64,000 nucleotides of DNA from Agrostemma githago (Eukaryota > Streptophyta > Magnoliopsida > Caryophyllales > Caryophyllaceae): assembly GCA_958450325.1 (NCBI GenBank), contig OY288242.1:66603562-66667561 (forward strand), in the 5' to 3' direction. A model generated the notes under the pieces. The model was not told where the DNA came from, did not search any database, and saw only the letters and a program-made list of their open reading frames with translations. This document shows, in pieces, positions 35,189 to 45,535 of the stretch. Numbering within the stretch: the stretch's first letter is position 1; every line of letters begins with the position of its first letter. Made by a program: the position numbers and the translations under genes.

Positions 35189-35221
<33 letters not shown>
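35181..35221. repeat. (TA)n(GA)n microsatellite
   Basis: A short TA run followed by about 18 GA units. Confidence 0.95.
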
Positions 35222-35224
<3 letters not shown>

Positions 35225-35458
35225 GTAGGAGAGAGAGGTAGGTTCTCATAAGGTCAAGAACTTTTATAAGTTCATAAGTTCCAGTGTTAAAGTTACACAA
35301 AAAGTGATTAAAGTTACACGAGATGAGTCATAAAGTGATTAATGTTACAGTTACATATCAATTTTGAACAAATGTAACTTTACCGTATGTCATCTGTAAC
35401 TTTAATATAGACTTACTGACATATGGTGAACTTATTTGATCTCTACTCTATCTCTCTC
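35222..35458. mobile_element. MITE-like element, longer copy
   Basis: It begins GGTAGGTTCTCATAAGGTCA and contains AAGTTCATAAGTTCCAG and several GTAACTTTAA motifs: TTAAAGTTACAC twice near the left, GTAACTTTAATATAG near the right, in opposite orientation. The ends form only a weak inverted repeat. It lies between (GA)n and (TC)n(TA)n tracts. A truncated copy is at 7542-7675. No protein is encoded. Confidence 0.55.
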
Positions 35459-35467
35459 TCTCTCTCT

Positions 35468-35560
<93 letters not shown>
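35449..35560. repeat. (TC)n(TA)n microsatellite
   Basis: About ten TC units then about 45 uninterrupted TA units, the longest such run in the window, directly abutting the left end of the large MULE. Confidence 0.97.
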
Positions 35561-35562
<2 letters not shown>

Positions 35563-36014
35563 AGGGATGGATCGGGTGAGTTCACTTATCTAATATGAGT
35601 CCGTGAGTCCTCATCTTAACCCTTGATTTAATTAGTGATTAATGGTTAAGATTTGTTTTCATAATTAAGAAAATAACTAAAATATCTTAGTAAATATATT
35701 TTATTTCTCTCTCCTCCTTTAATTTCTACAGTCAACCTATCAATTTATTCAGTTTTTCACCTCTAATCTCACCCCACGTTTTCTTCTTACCGAAGTTTTT
35801 TCAATTCTTATCACCTTCCAACATTCTCGCCTACATCATTCACTCTCATCGTCTTCTCATATTCATTTTGAACTCAAGCCATTACTTTCATCTTCATCTA
35901 TTCATCGTCTTCTCATTTTCATTCTATTAACAAACCCTTCGTTCATACAGTCTACAAATTATCTTCACAATCATCAACGACGCAGCTTTACTATTCTTCA
36001 TCTCTAAACTTAAG

Positions 36015-36714
36015 GTAAATTAGGTTTTTTTGGTCTTTTAATTACTGTATTAATCTTTTTATTTATTTTACTGAGTTTGTGGTTATTAGGTCTGTGTTTG
36101 TATTCTGCAATGGGTTTCGTTGTATGCTAATTACTAATTTACTTGTTCGTTATGCTAATTACTTTTAATGGCTTTCGTTGAATTCCTTTCAAATTCAAAT
36201 TTATCTAGAATGCATGTCTGGTAAAACCATTGATTAGTTTTTTATGTTCGAAATTGATTATACACATTCTCTGTTTACATGCGTTCCACTGCATATCTTA
36301 TATTAACTAATTTTTGTGTTACTTTAATGAACATTATTTGTTATTTTAATTGGTGTCATATGTTATTTTAATGAATAACCTATTGAACTAAGCTTATCCG
36401 CATCGTTCTCGTGCTGAAACATACATATAGTGTTACTTTAATGCCTATAATATGTTACTTTTATACATAACGTCTGTTACTGTAATATATAGTATTTATG
36501 AATAAACATTTGTTGTATTCATGATTAATACGCATCCTTTTTCTCTAACGCGTAATGGCGTTACTTTAATTCACATGATATGTTACTGTGATGCTTATTA
36601 TCTCTTACTTTAAACTGTATACTATTTCAATGCGGATGAGGTTTATGTAATCCTCTATTCAGTTTGTATCATTAGCATTATTTTTTATTATATTCTCATA
36701 ATACCACATTTCAG
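36015..36714 (+). other. 5' UTR intron of the MULE1 Ulp1 gene
   Basis: Donor AAG|GTAAAT at 36015 and acceptor ATTTCAG ending at 36714, right before the ATG. The intron carries about ten GTTACTTTAAT-type motifs (36310-36610). The 5' UTR exon is probably within 35800-36014. Confidence 0.6.
36300..36625 (+). repeat. GTTACTTTAAT motif array in the 5' UTR intron
   Basis: Copies such as TGTTACTTTAATGAAC, TGTTATTTTAAT and TGTTACTGTAAT, all in plus orientation, are 25-60 bases apart. Confidence 0.85.
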
Positions 36715-37366
36715 ATGGTAAAAAGAGGTAAGATGGTAGTTGCTGCTGAGAAGAAAGGGGATGGTAAGAAGCAGGTACGACAGGCGAAGAAGACGGCTGT
36801 CAAACCACCTAAGTTGAAGAAAGTATTGACCGAAGACGGGTGTGAAGCCAACGTTGAGCGTACGTTGTCTGTCAAGTGTAGGCCAAAGTCTCTGATTGAT
36901 CTAATATCTACACTAAACCAGAGGCAGCGGGAGACGCTTTCAAGGATCAGGTTCGGTGGCGTACTTGAAATGCACCTTAGGAGCTTCCATGTAAAGTTTG
37001 CGACTGATTTCATGGCTTTATTCAGCGACGACACGCTGATAGTTAGATGTGGGAGCAATCAGTTCCTGGTAACCAAGCATGATGTACATGACTGCTTCCT
37101 CCTTTCATTTGGACCGGACCCTGTCGAGCTACTGCCGATGGGTCGATCGAAGGCGGTTGAAGAGGAGTCTGTTGCGAGGCTGAAGAAACAGTTGAGGGAT
37201 CTGTTTCAAGTCCTCAATGAAAGTGATGCAATCCCTCTCACAAGGGTCCTAACCAAACTGCAGGAGGATGTAGAGGGTGGAGAGATGTTCTGTATGATGT
37301 TCGTTCTGTACAGCATGTCGATATTCTTCAACCCGACGTCTAATCATGGAGTTGATCTCAGATTGC
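36715..37366 (+). pseudogene. Ulp1 gene, first coding exon up to insertion F
   Basis: ATG follows a clear acceptor. The Lys-rich tract (KKGDGKKQVRQAKKTAVK) looks like a nuclear signal. After it come LIDLISTLNQRQRETLSRI and RFGGVLEMHLRSFHVKFATDF, which fit the N-terminal domain common in plant Ulp1 transposon proteins. Element F breaks the frame after codon SNHGVDLR; the reading continues at 44796 once F and one TSD copy are removed. Confidence 0.75.
37362..37366. other. Target-site duplication ATTGC, left copy
   Basis: ATTGC precedes the TG start of element F and recurs at 44791-44795 right after its CA end. Confidence 0.88.
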
Positions 37367-38741
37367 TGGCTAGACTTGTCGTGAGTCTCCAAATTACAAT
37401 TTTTATCCACTTCTAACACAAACTAGTAGTTAGTGAAAGTAGGGGTCGAACCCACAAGGAAGGTAATTAAGTCGTTTAAGTGTGTGTAAATCTATATAAA
37501 TTAGTAACCAATATGGGGGGATTTATGTGTGTTGTTTCTAAGTCTAAAAAAACTAATAAAATAAATTAGCTAAATAAACTAATATGAATAACCGATGTAA
37601 CAAATATGAGAAAAATACTTGGACCAAGCAATATCCACCATCAAGTTTAACGAATTGATCATTGACTCGTCTACTTTACAATTTATATTAGAATACTTAG
37701 CTATGAAGTTTAATCGACTTCCAGTTCCACTTATTAATAGTTATAAGATATGAGAACCATACTCAGATAACCCTTACGATATTGTCAACTTAAATCAAGC
37801 GTCTAAATCGTATCAATATGTAGATTAAAACGATGGAATTTAGCAAAGATGAAGAATGATTACTCAAGCGGTATCACTTTGTTTCATACAAGTTTAATCC
37901 TTATAACTCAACAACGATGAAAAGCATGCGAATTGGTGAATTATATTTGCTACTCGGATATAGTTAAACAAACAAAAGATTCACTTAACTATTCTAGCAA
38001 TGGTTTATCAATAACAAAAACTAGGTGATCAAGCTAGAAGATGAATTAACAAACCAAGAAATAATGCAAATTAAACTTGATATTCTAATATAAAAATAAA
38101 ATAGAAATGAGTCTTACAATTCACTAACTTGAAAGGCTTCAACTACTTGTTCCAAGAATAAGAACTTAGCCCTCCATACAAATGAACTACTTGCAAAATA
38201 AACTAGAAAATGTATGTGTTTTTGAGAATTACAAGTGATGTTTGATGTGTTGGATGATGAATAAGATGGTGAACTTTCTCCTCTTTATATAGTCATCAAT
38301 GGCTCATAAAGCCTCATAAAATGCCTCATAAAAATGATCATAATGAAGAAGAATAAAAGAGGTGAGTAAAGGAGAAGAACAAAAGACTAGAGAAATAATC
38401 CTATGCGAAAAAGAATCCAAGAAGAAATCCTATGCATAAATTTCTGCCGCTGGCAGCGGATTTGGAAATTCTCCACTTCTTCCTTCTACTTGGTATGGGC
38501 TTCCACTTTCACTTTGGGCTTGATTTGTCTTCACTTCCAAAGGATTGTTGACACTTTAACCCAATAAACATTTCAATTACAACCCATATTACTTTTCACC
38601 CTTTAATCCACCTAATTACACATTTTATTATATTAACCCATCAATTACGACATGCACACAATAATCCGTCAAAACACACCCAAATCTACAAAATAGTCAA
38701 CTAAGTGACCCTTATTAATCCCTACTAAACTAGACTAATCA
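37367..38741 (-). repeat. 3' (left) LTR of element F
   Basis: Matches the right LTR, but has one CCGCTGGCAGCGG box where the right LTR has three, and an ACAATTCACTAACTTGAAAG stretch that the right LTR lacks. Confidence 0.9.
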
Positions 38742-38757
38742 AACAACCCCACGCTTA
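38742..38757 (-). promoter_or_regulatory. Polypurine tract of element F
   Basis: Read on the minus strand, CTAAGCGTGGGGTTGTT stands directly before the 3' LTR. GTGGGG is usual for Athila polypurine tracts. Confidence 0.65.
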
Positions 38758-38759
38758 GA

Positions 38760-39560
38760 CCTTTACTCGTCCTCGAGTAAATTAAATCAAAATAATGATC
38801 CTCCACAAGGTCTATACAGTGAATACAGTGAAGCGTAGGTAGCTTGATACAACCAAAAACTACTCTCGATTCTCACACCCCCACCTTATAACATCCCTCT
38901 CAAAAAATATATATGGTCAAAGGAATAAAATAACCTATTCACCAAGACCATACTACAATCAATGCCCGCTCACACACAAATAAATCACAACACCAACTAC
39001 AGAAAAAGGGTTGACAAATAAAAACATGTAGTTGACATCCACTTATCACTCCAACTCTAAGATGATCCTAAACCCGAATCACCCTTCTAACCTCCTTATG
39101 ACTCCCGAATCATGAAGTAATAGCAAAAATAGTAATCAAAATAATGATTTCTTTTTTTTTTCCTAATCCCTCATTTTGCCTAAACCGCCCGCCCTTACGG
39201 GTTTTCGATTTAGCTTTTATTCCTCACTTCTACTCTCATGGCACGCTTCTCGTTTCTTCATTTTACCCGTAGCGTCCTTTCGGGTTTTCACTCCGTCCTC
39301 GGCCATATACCCATTTTTGCCTAGGCGCTCGCCCTTGCGAGTTTTCACCTAGCCGGGTTCCTTTTTTCTTTTTCTTTTTCTTTTTTTTTTTAATTTTTTT
39401 TCGATTTTTTTTTTTCAATTTTTTTTCGATTTTTTTTCCTTTTTTGAAATATGAAATTACATATATACAAGTATATTCCACTCCCCACGCTTAATCTCCA
39501 CATTGTCCTCAATGTGAGGAAAATTAAAGAAAAAGACATAGAAGATGAGAAGAAGGAACA
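38760..39560. other. Non-coding 3' region of element F
   Basis: No gene. Three diverged hairpin-like repeats with CGCCCTTRCGRGTTTTC occur at about 39180, 39270 and 39325, followed by T-rich runs at 39360-39440. ORFs predicted here are low complexity. Confidence 0.5.
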
Positions 39561-39570
39561 TACCAAGCAA

Positions 39571-41010
39571 TCAAGTGTCGGGGGAATCCCCGATGTCAGC
39601 TTGCCCCTCAATCTCGCCAAGGATCTCGGAGGATGGTGGTCGAGCGTCCGGGAACCGTGCTAAGAGAGCACGAGACAAAGTTCTCATCAAGTCTCTAGTT
39701 TCCAAAGTAGCGGCATGAGTTTCCTCCAACCATGCACGCATGTCATGAATCATAGCATCGGTTGAGGCACACCAAGCATCTATCTTTGTAAACCAAGCTT
39801 CTCGATCCACTTCTAACTCATTATTTGCCCCCTCAAAGCATCCACACTCTTATTCTTCTCATGACTCCTCCTTTCCTTCACCCTTGCTCCTTCTCCTTTT
39901 TCACGAACTTGACTATCCTCACCACTCTCATCTTCCTCACTCTCAACATCGTCATCACTTTCCTCTTCCTCTTCCTCATCATCATCATCAATGACACGAT
40001 CCCAGGGAACAAAGAAATCTTCCGAAACTTCACCACAGACCAAAGGATCATCCTCGGGTCTCGGTAATTGTATATAAGAATCATGATTCTTTCCCCAACG
40101 ATAATAATAAGACCCTTTTACTTTCGTGCGAGGTCGTAACATCTTAGCGTGAATCAAACAAGGAATATTAAAGAGGTAATTATCAAGTAACGGATTCTCC
40201 CCGTCCGCCACCTCAATATTCAAGTAATTCATAATGAGAGTGACTAACCCACCACCATTTATAATTCCCCCATCCTTAGTACCCAAAGCTATGCTAGATG
40301 AAACACAAAGACCAACCCAATCGGGAACACCTTCGCCATCCGGCAACATAGCCCTCAAGTAACCAAAATGAGAGTGGGGAAGCTTGTTAGGCTCCCCCTT
40401 ACAAAGGAATGAGTTAACAATCAAACGATGAGCAAGTCGAAGACATGGGTTGGGAATACTCGAACTCAACTCACCGGATTTACCACCCAAAAGCAACCCC
40501 GTAACCTCTTGCCACCAATTCCCTCTCTCTCTCACCCCCACATACTCCTTATCACACATATCCCGAATACCAAAAGCTTCCCTCAACTTCTCATAAGTTA
40601 ACTCACGAGCTTTACCATTCAACTTAAAGCTAATTGCGGGTGCAAGCTTAGTGCTTTTTTTAGAAATCGCTATGGTGGAAAAAAAACTCAAGTGTATACC
40701 TCCTATAAGTATGAGCTCCCTTCTCCATAAATTCTTCTAAACCCACATTTTTCATTAGCTTGGTCATGACATCAAGCATCCCCAATTTCTCAAGAGTAGA
40801 ACGACAAAGAAATCGAGTTCCCCTCATCTCCTTCTTAGATAACCTATCCCAAATTGGGTCTTGAGCTTTAGTTAACCAAGATAGTTTGGTAACGGGAATA
40901 TGTTTAGGATGGACGTGTTTGGGTTGAGCTTTTTTAGTGACGGTTTTGGATTTTTTCGGTGGTGGTGTAGAAACGGTAGTGAAGTAATTTTTTCTTTTAG
41001 CTCTCCCCAT
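39571..41010 (-). pseudogene. Athila ORF-1-type protein, two frameshifts
   Basis: It starts at 41010 with a basic segment (MGRAKRKNYFTT). A conserved middle follows: FLCRSTLEKLGMLDVMTKLM, ELTYEKLREAFGI, NGGGLVTLIMNYLNIE. This resembles the 'Arabidopsis retrotransposon ORF-1' (ATHILA ORF-1) family. Next come an acidic run (DDDDEEEEEESDDD) and a coiled-coil-like C-terminus (39810-39571). The frame changes once in an A8 run at about 40679-40686 and again at a C5 run near 39828 (plus strand). Both are homopolymers, so either decay or a sequencing error is possible. Family role is unknown. Confidence 0.65.
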
Positions 41011-41019
41011 CTCTCAACA

Positions 41020-42167
41020 AAATCTCACTCAGAATTCACTCAACTTTTTTTTTTTCACTCACACTTCACTCACAAATCACCAATTCAATCCACTCACAAT
41101 TCACTCAAAAATCACCAATTCAATCCACTCACAATTCACCAATTCAATCACCAATTTTCACACCATCACAACAAAAATATCAATCACACAAAACGATCCA
41201 AATAACACAAGGAGGAGCAAGAAAACCCAAAATTGAGCAAGAATAAGCAAAATTCAAGCTACTAATTAATGGGTAAGAGGTAAAATTTCAAGGAATTGGA
41301 AGAAGAATATGAAAATTATAACTCTTAAAATTTGAAACAATGAATGAATGTCCTCCTTGCGTTGATTAAGATCGAATTCGACTCAATTAGTCCAAAAAAA
41401 AATCAAACTCGGATTTAGACATTCAAGGGTTAAAAAACTTGATTTTTTTGACTTTTTGGGCAAAATTATGTGTAAAAATGATAGGAATTGTAATGGGTAA
41501 TGATAAATAAGTGATTTTGAAGTGATTTGGGATAAATTTGAGTCAAATTGGGTGAGTTTTGATGGAGTAAAAGTTGTAAAAGATGTGAAATAGAGGAAGA
41601 AGGTAAGGAAGCTGAATGAAAAAAAAATATGGAATAACGACATACCTGACAACATCAGTATCAACCCAGCATTCAGCAAACACCCATTCAGCCCACCATT
41701 TAGACCCATTAACCACCACGACGAACATCAAACAACAGCAACACTGACCACCAGTAGCAGCACGCACGAAGCACCAGCAGCAACAACAGCAGCGCCGCAG
41801 CCAGCGGCTAGTATTGGCCGCGCCCAACGGAGGTAAAATCCGCGTCCAGCGGCGGAATTACTATGACCAGCGGCCCAATCTAAACCTCCTGATTCGTGTC
41901 CGCTGCCAGCGGCGTGTTGGGGTCGCGCCCAGCTGCCGGAATAAGCTACTGTTGATGCTGTGATAGCTGCTACTATTCAATTGCGGGTCGATTCAATTTC
42001 CGACATTGATAGCTCGGTCATCAATTTAGTTTCCGAAATTAATAATAATTTTTTTTATATTACCCGAGTTATGAAATTGAATTAAGTCGATTTCATATCC
42101 GAGAATTGTCACTACAAAATAGGAAAACAAAATTAATTAAAATTTATTCTAAAATAATGGGCAATAA

Positions 42168-42201
<34 letters not shown>

Positions 42202-42590
42202 TGAAAAATAAAAGTAAAGAAAAGAAAAGAAAAGACGGGTTGCCTCCCGACAAGCGCCTTAGTTAACGTCGTGGCTCGACATAAGGAGAACGGATTAATT
42301 CTTCACAATTTGGGTCGAAAAGTCGGATTCCCTTGATCGCTTTCCTTAGATCACCGTCTATCTTCATCTACAAACTACCTTACAAAAAACAAGCAATGCA
42401 TCAAATATCAAAAACCGGGTTGCCTCCCGTAAGCGCTGGTTTAATGTCTCGCACGACGCTTATTCATTAAAGAACATGTATGGGGTCACACAGCACTACC
42501 CCTTTTATAAAGTAATCCATTTTATATTAATATCGGAGCAGGTTAGTGCCCTTAAGAGACGGTAAAATAAGCTAGCAAAAGAGTTAGTGA
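41020..42590. other. Interior of element F between its two ORFs
   Basis: No credible gene. The region has direct repeats of CAATTCA/CCAATTCAATC (41060-41160), several CCAGCGGC boxes like those of the LTR (41800-41945), an (AAT)n run (42170-42198) and two GGGTTGCCTCCC boxes. Confidence 0.5.
42235..42450 (+). repeat. Paired GGGTTGCCTCCC boxes
   Basis: GGGTTGCCTCCCGACAAGCGCC (about 42237) and GGGTTGCCTCCCGTAAGCGC (about 42418) are each followed by a similar GTC-rich phrase. This box is familiar from Athila-type elements. Its role is unknown. Confidence 0.65.
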
Positions 42591-42595
42591 AAATT

Positions 42596-43276
42596 CTAAA
42601 TAAAGCTTATAATAAGAAGATACCATACACCCCACATGGATATAAAAGAATGTAGAATGTTATTATCCGTGTCTAAAAAATTTTCAAAAATAAATACGGA
42701 TTCATGGTATGGATCTTTAACAAATGATGTCATCTCAAACAATTTCTCCTTGTCCTTACTCCTTACAAATGTGTCGCTCAAATCCCATAATATATAAGCC
42801 TCACCTGTGGGCGATGACAAATCAAATTCAGGTTCGACATGCGACAAAGTCAACAAAAGTGAGTCACTTACCTCTTCTTCATCATCAAGTTGAGCAACGT
42901 CATCATGGATAAGGGAAGTAGGATACTCATTTTCAATCACATCACTAGAAATCGACTCAAGGCTTGGAGAAGTCTTGAAATATTGGGGAAGTTCAAGAAA
43001 TAAAGTGCTTATCTCTAATTCTCGAGCGTCGATTACCAAAAGATCAACCATATCCCATTTTTCACTATGACTTAACTCAAGAAATCTACCCTCACATTTA
43101 ACTTGCAAATCGATTTGAGTTGCTAGATTAAAGTTACGGTAAATCTTTACCAAGAGTCTTTCATTGCTCATATGTAAATATGGACGTTCTAGTACATACT
43201 CCGTGAGCCTTTCAAAATAGTGATGTAGTAACTCATTATCAAGTTGGGGACACCACAAATTCATTTTAGAAGACAA
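42596..43276 (-). CDS. Unknown 226-aa ORF at the 5' side of element F
   Basis: Starts about 65 bases inside the primer site, in the place of gag. It reads MSSKMNLWCPQLDNELLHHY, then a Leu-rich stretch (DLLVIDARELEISTLFLELP), an acidic segment around DDVAQLDDEEEVSD and a hydrophobic C-terminus. No zinc knuckle and no gag motif is visible. It is open throughout, so it may be expressed, but I cannot assign a family. Confidence 0.45.
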   Translation of the reverse strand: MSSKMNLWCPQLDNELLHHYFERLTEYVLERPYLHMSNERLLVKIYRNFNLATQIDLQVKCEGRFLELSHSEKWDMVDLLVIDARELEISTLFLELPQYFKTSPSLESISSDVIENEYPTSLIHDDVAQLDDEEEVSDSLLLTLSHVEPEFDLSSPTGEAYILWDLSDTFVRSKDKEKLFEMTSFVKDPYHESVFIFENFLDTDNNILHSFISMWGVWYLLIISFI

Positions 43277-43342
43277 AGACGAAGACCCTTAATTAAAATA
43301 AATATTTACAGGAAACACACACACAAAAACAAATAATTGCCC

Positions 43343-43360
43343 TCCCCGGCAACGGCGCCA
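43343..43360 (-). promoter_or_regulatory. Primer binding site of element F (Athila type)
   Basis: On the minus strand this reads TGGCGCCGTTGCCGGGGA, the standard Athila primer site usually assigned to tRNA-Asp. It fixes the direction of the element. Confidence 0.9.
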
Positions 43361-43365
43361 AAATT

Positions 43366-44790
43366 TGGCTAGACTTGTCGTGAGTCTCCAAATTACAATT
43401 TTTATCCACTTCTAACACAAACTAGTAGTTAGTGAAAGTAGGGGTCGAACCCACAAGGAAGGTAATTAAGTCGTTTAAGTGTGTGTAAATCTATATAAAT
43501 TAGTAACCAATATGGGGGGATTTATGTGTGTTGTTTCTAAGTCTAAAAAAACTAATAAAATAAATTAGCTAAATAAACTAATATGAATAACCGATGTAAC
43601 AAATATGAGAAAAATACTTGGACCAAGCAATATCCACCATCAAGTTTAACGAATTGATCATTGACTCGTCTACTTTACAATTTATATTAAAATACTTAGC
43701 TATGAAGTTTAATCGACTTCCAGTTCCACTTATTAATCGTTATAAGATATGAGAAGCATACTCAGATAACCCTTACGATATTGTCAACTTAAATCAAGCG
43801 TCTAAATCGTATCAATATGTAGATTAAAACGATGGAATTTAGCAAAGATGAAGAATGATTACTCAAGCGGTATCACTTCGTTTCATACAAGTTTAATCCT
43901 TATAACTCAACAACGATGAAAAGCATGCGAATTGGTGAATTACATTTGCTACTCGGATATAGTTAAACAAACAAAAGATTCACTTAACTATTCTAGCAAT
44001 GGTTTATCAATAACAAAAACTAGGTGATCAAGCTAGAAGATGAATTAACAAACCAAGAAATAATGCAAATTAAACTTGATATTCCAATATAAAAATAAAA
44101 TAGAAATGAGTCTAAGGTTTCAACTACTTGTTTCAAGAATAAGAACTTAGCCCTCCATACAAATGAACTACTTGCAAAATAAACTAGAAAATGTATGTGT
44201 TTTTGAGAATTACAAGTGATGTTTGATGTGTTGGATGATGAATAAGATGGTGAACTTTCTCCTCTTTATATAGTCATCCATGGAGCATCTTCATCAATGG
44301 CTCATAAAGCCTCAAAAAATGCCTCATAAAAATGATCATAATGAAGAAGAATAAAATAGGTGAGTAAAGAAGAAGAACGAAAGACTAGAGAAAGAATCTT
44401 ATGCGAAAAAGAATCCAAGAAGAAATCCTATGCATAAATGTCTGCCGCTGGCAGCGGATTTTTGGAAATCCGCTGGCAGCGGAATTTGGAAAATCCGCTG
44501 GCAGCGGATTTTAGAAAATCTCCACTTCTTCCTTCTACTTGGTCTGGGCTTCCACTTTCACTTTGGGCTTGATTTGTCTTCACTTCCAAAGGATTGTTGA
44601 CACTTTAACCCAATAAACATTTCAATTACAACCCATATTACTTTTCACCCTTTAATCCACCTAACTACACATTTTATTATATTAACCCATCAATTATGAC
44701 ATGCACACAATAATCCGTCAAAACACACCCAAATCTACAAAATAGTCAACTAAGTGACCCTTATTAATCCCTACTAAAGTAGACTAATCA
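43366..44790 (-). repeat. 5' (right) LTR of element F
   Basis: 1,425 bp. It contains three CCGCTGGCAGCGG boxes at about 44450-44515, in the part that is upstream in the minus-strand transcript. Confidence 0.9.
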
Positions 44791-45346
44791 ATTGCTGAAG
44801 GTTGTGCAAGATCTACAGCAGATTAAAAATATTGACTGGTGCACGTTCATACTGGACGGACTGGCGCAATCGTGTGAGGATTTTGTTTTCCATAATCCAT
44901 CATATTTACTTGGTTGTGTGCCAATTTTAATGATCACCTACTTCTTGCGGTTTGACAACCGCAACCTCCCGTGCCCGTGTGATCTTCCTTTGATCAGGCA
45001 CTGGGATGGTCAGCGCATGCTGGAACGGTTGGCCGGTGAGTTTATCGGTGGTGGGCTGGGCCGGCTTACCCGATCTAATTTGGATTACCCCCGTTGCCTA
45101 CATTTGGCGAAGGGGAGAGACGCGTCTTCGCCGTTGAAGATTACGCAGAACCGTCACTTTGATGATGTTACATTGCCCGGACAAGAGGGCGATAATTTCA
45201 TCACTATCAAGCTTTCTCATGGGGTTGAAGACGATAGTGAACTGAGGGTCAGGGCGGTCGATATAAGTAATCATGTCATCAATTCATTGTTGAATCTATA
45301 TATGTATGACTTGGGAACCTTGGGTTTGTGTCCCGTAAATCTGTGA
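44791..45346 (+). pseudogene. Ulp1 gene, coding segment after insertion F
   Basis: 44791-44795 is the right TSD copy; coding resumes at 44796. The frame contains IDWCTFILDGLAQSCEDFVF and PILMITYFLRFDNRNLPCP, matching the segment after the N-terminal domain in plant Ulp1 transposon proteins. The frame stops at 45346, but the exon probably ends earlier by splicing. The exact donor is not clear. Confidence 0.65.
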
Positions 45347-45379
45347 GCGTGTAAATCATGAATGTCTCTATAAATCTGC

Positions 45380-45535
45380 ATGTTACTCTAACATATCATC
45401 TATTAATTTAACACATAACTGATGTTACTTTAATGAACAATATGAGTTAATTTAATGAACAATATGTGTTACTTTAACCTGTATCATCTACATTTTTGCT
45501 CCAACATATATTATGTTACTTTAATTTATATCATC
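45380..45535 (+). repeat. GTTACTTTAAT motif array in a Ulp1-gene intron (left part)
   Basis: Six to seven TGTTACTYTAAY variants occur before element D. The array continues beyond D at 56775-56960. Confidence 0.85.

Larger units (their letters stand above)
37367..44790 (-). mobile_element. Athila-like LTR retrotransposon F (7.4 kb), minus orientation, no gag-pol
   Basis: LTRs of 1,375 (left) and 1,425 bp (right) start TGGCTAGACTTGTCG and end AGACTAATCA, with TSD ATTGC. On the minus strand, the primer site TGGCGCCGTTGCCGGGGA (43360-43343) lies five bases inside the right LTR, typical of Athila, and the polypurine tract is next to the left LTR. The interior encodes an unknown 226-aa ORF and an Athila ORF-1-type protein. 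Protease, RT and integrase are absent, so the element is non-autonomous. Confidence 0.88.

Noticed and set aside
37436..37470. tRNA-like GGGGTCGAACCCACAAG, also near 43440
   Set aside because: It resembles a tRNA T-arm (box B) but no acceptor, D or anticodon arms surround it. It is part of the element F LTR.
39360..39440. Possible processed-transcript poly(T)/poly(A) tail marking a LINE or retrocopy
   Set aside because: The T runs are broken by TTTTC units and lie inside element F, present as its 3' non-coding region. No LINE domain adjoins them.
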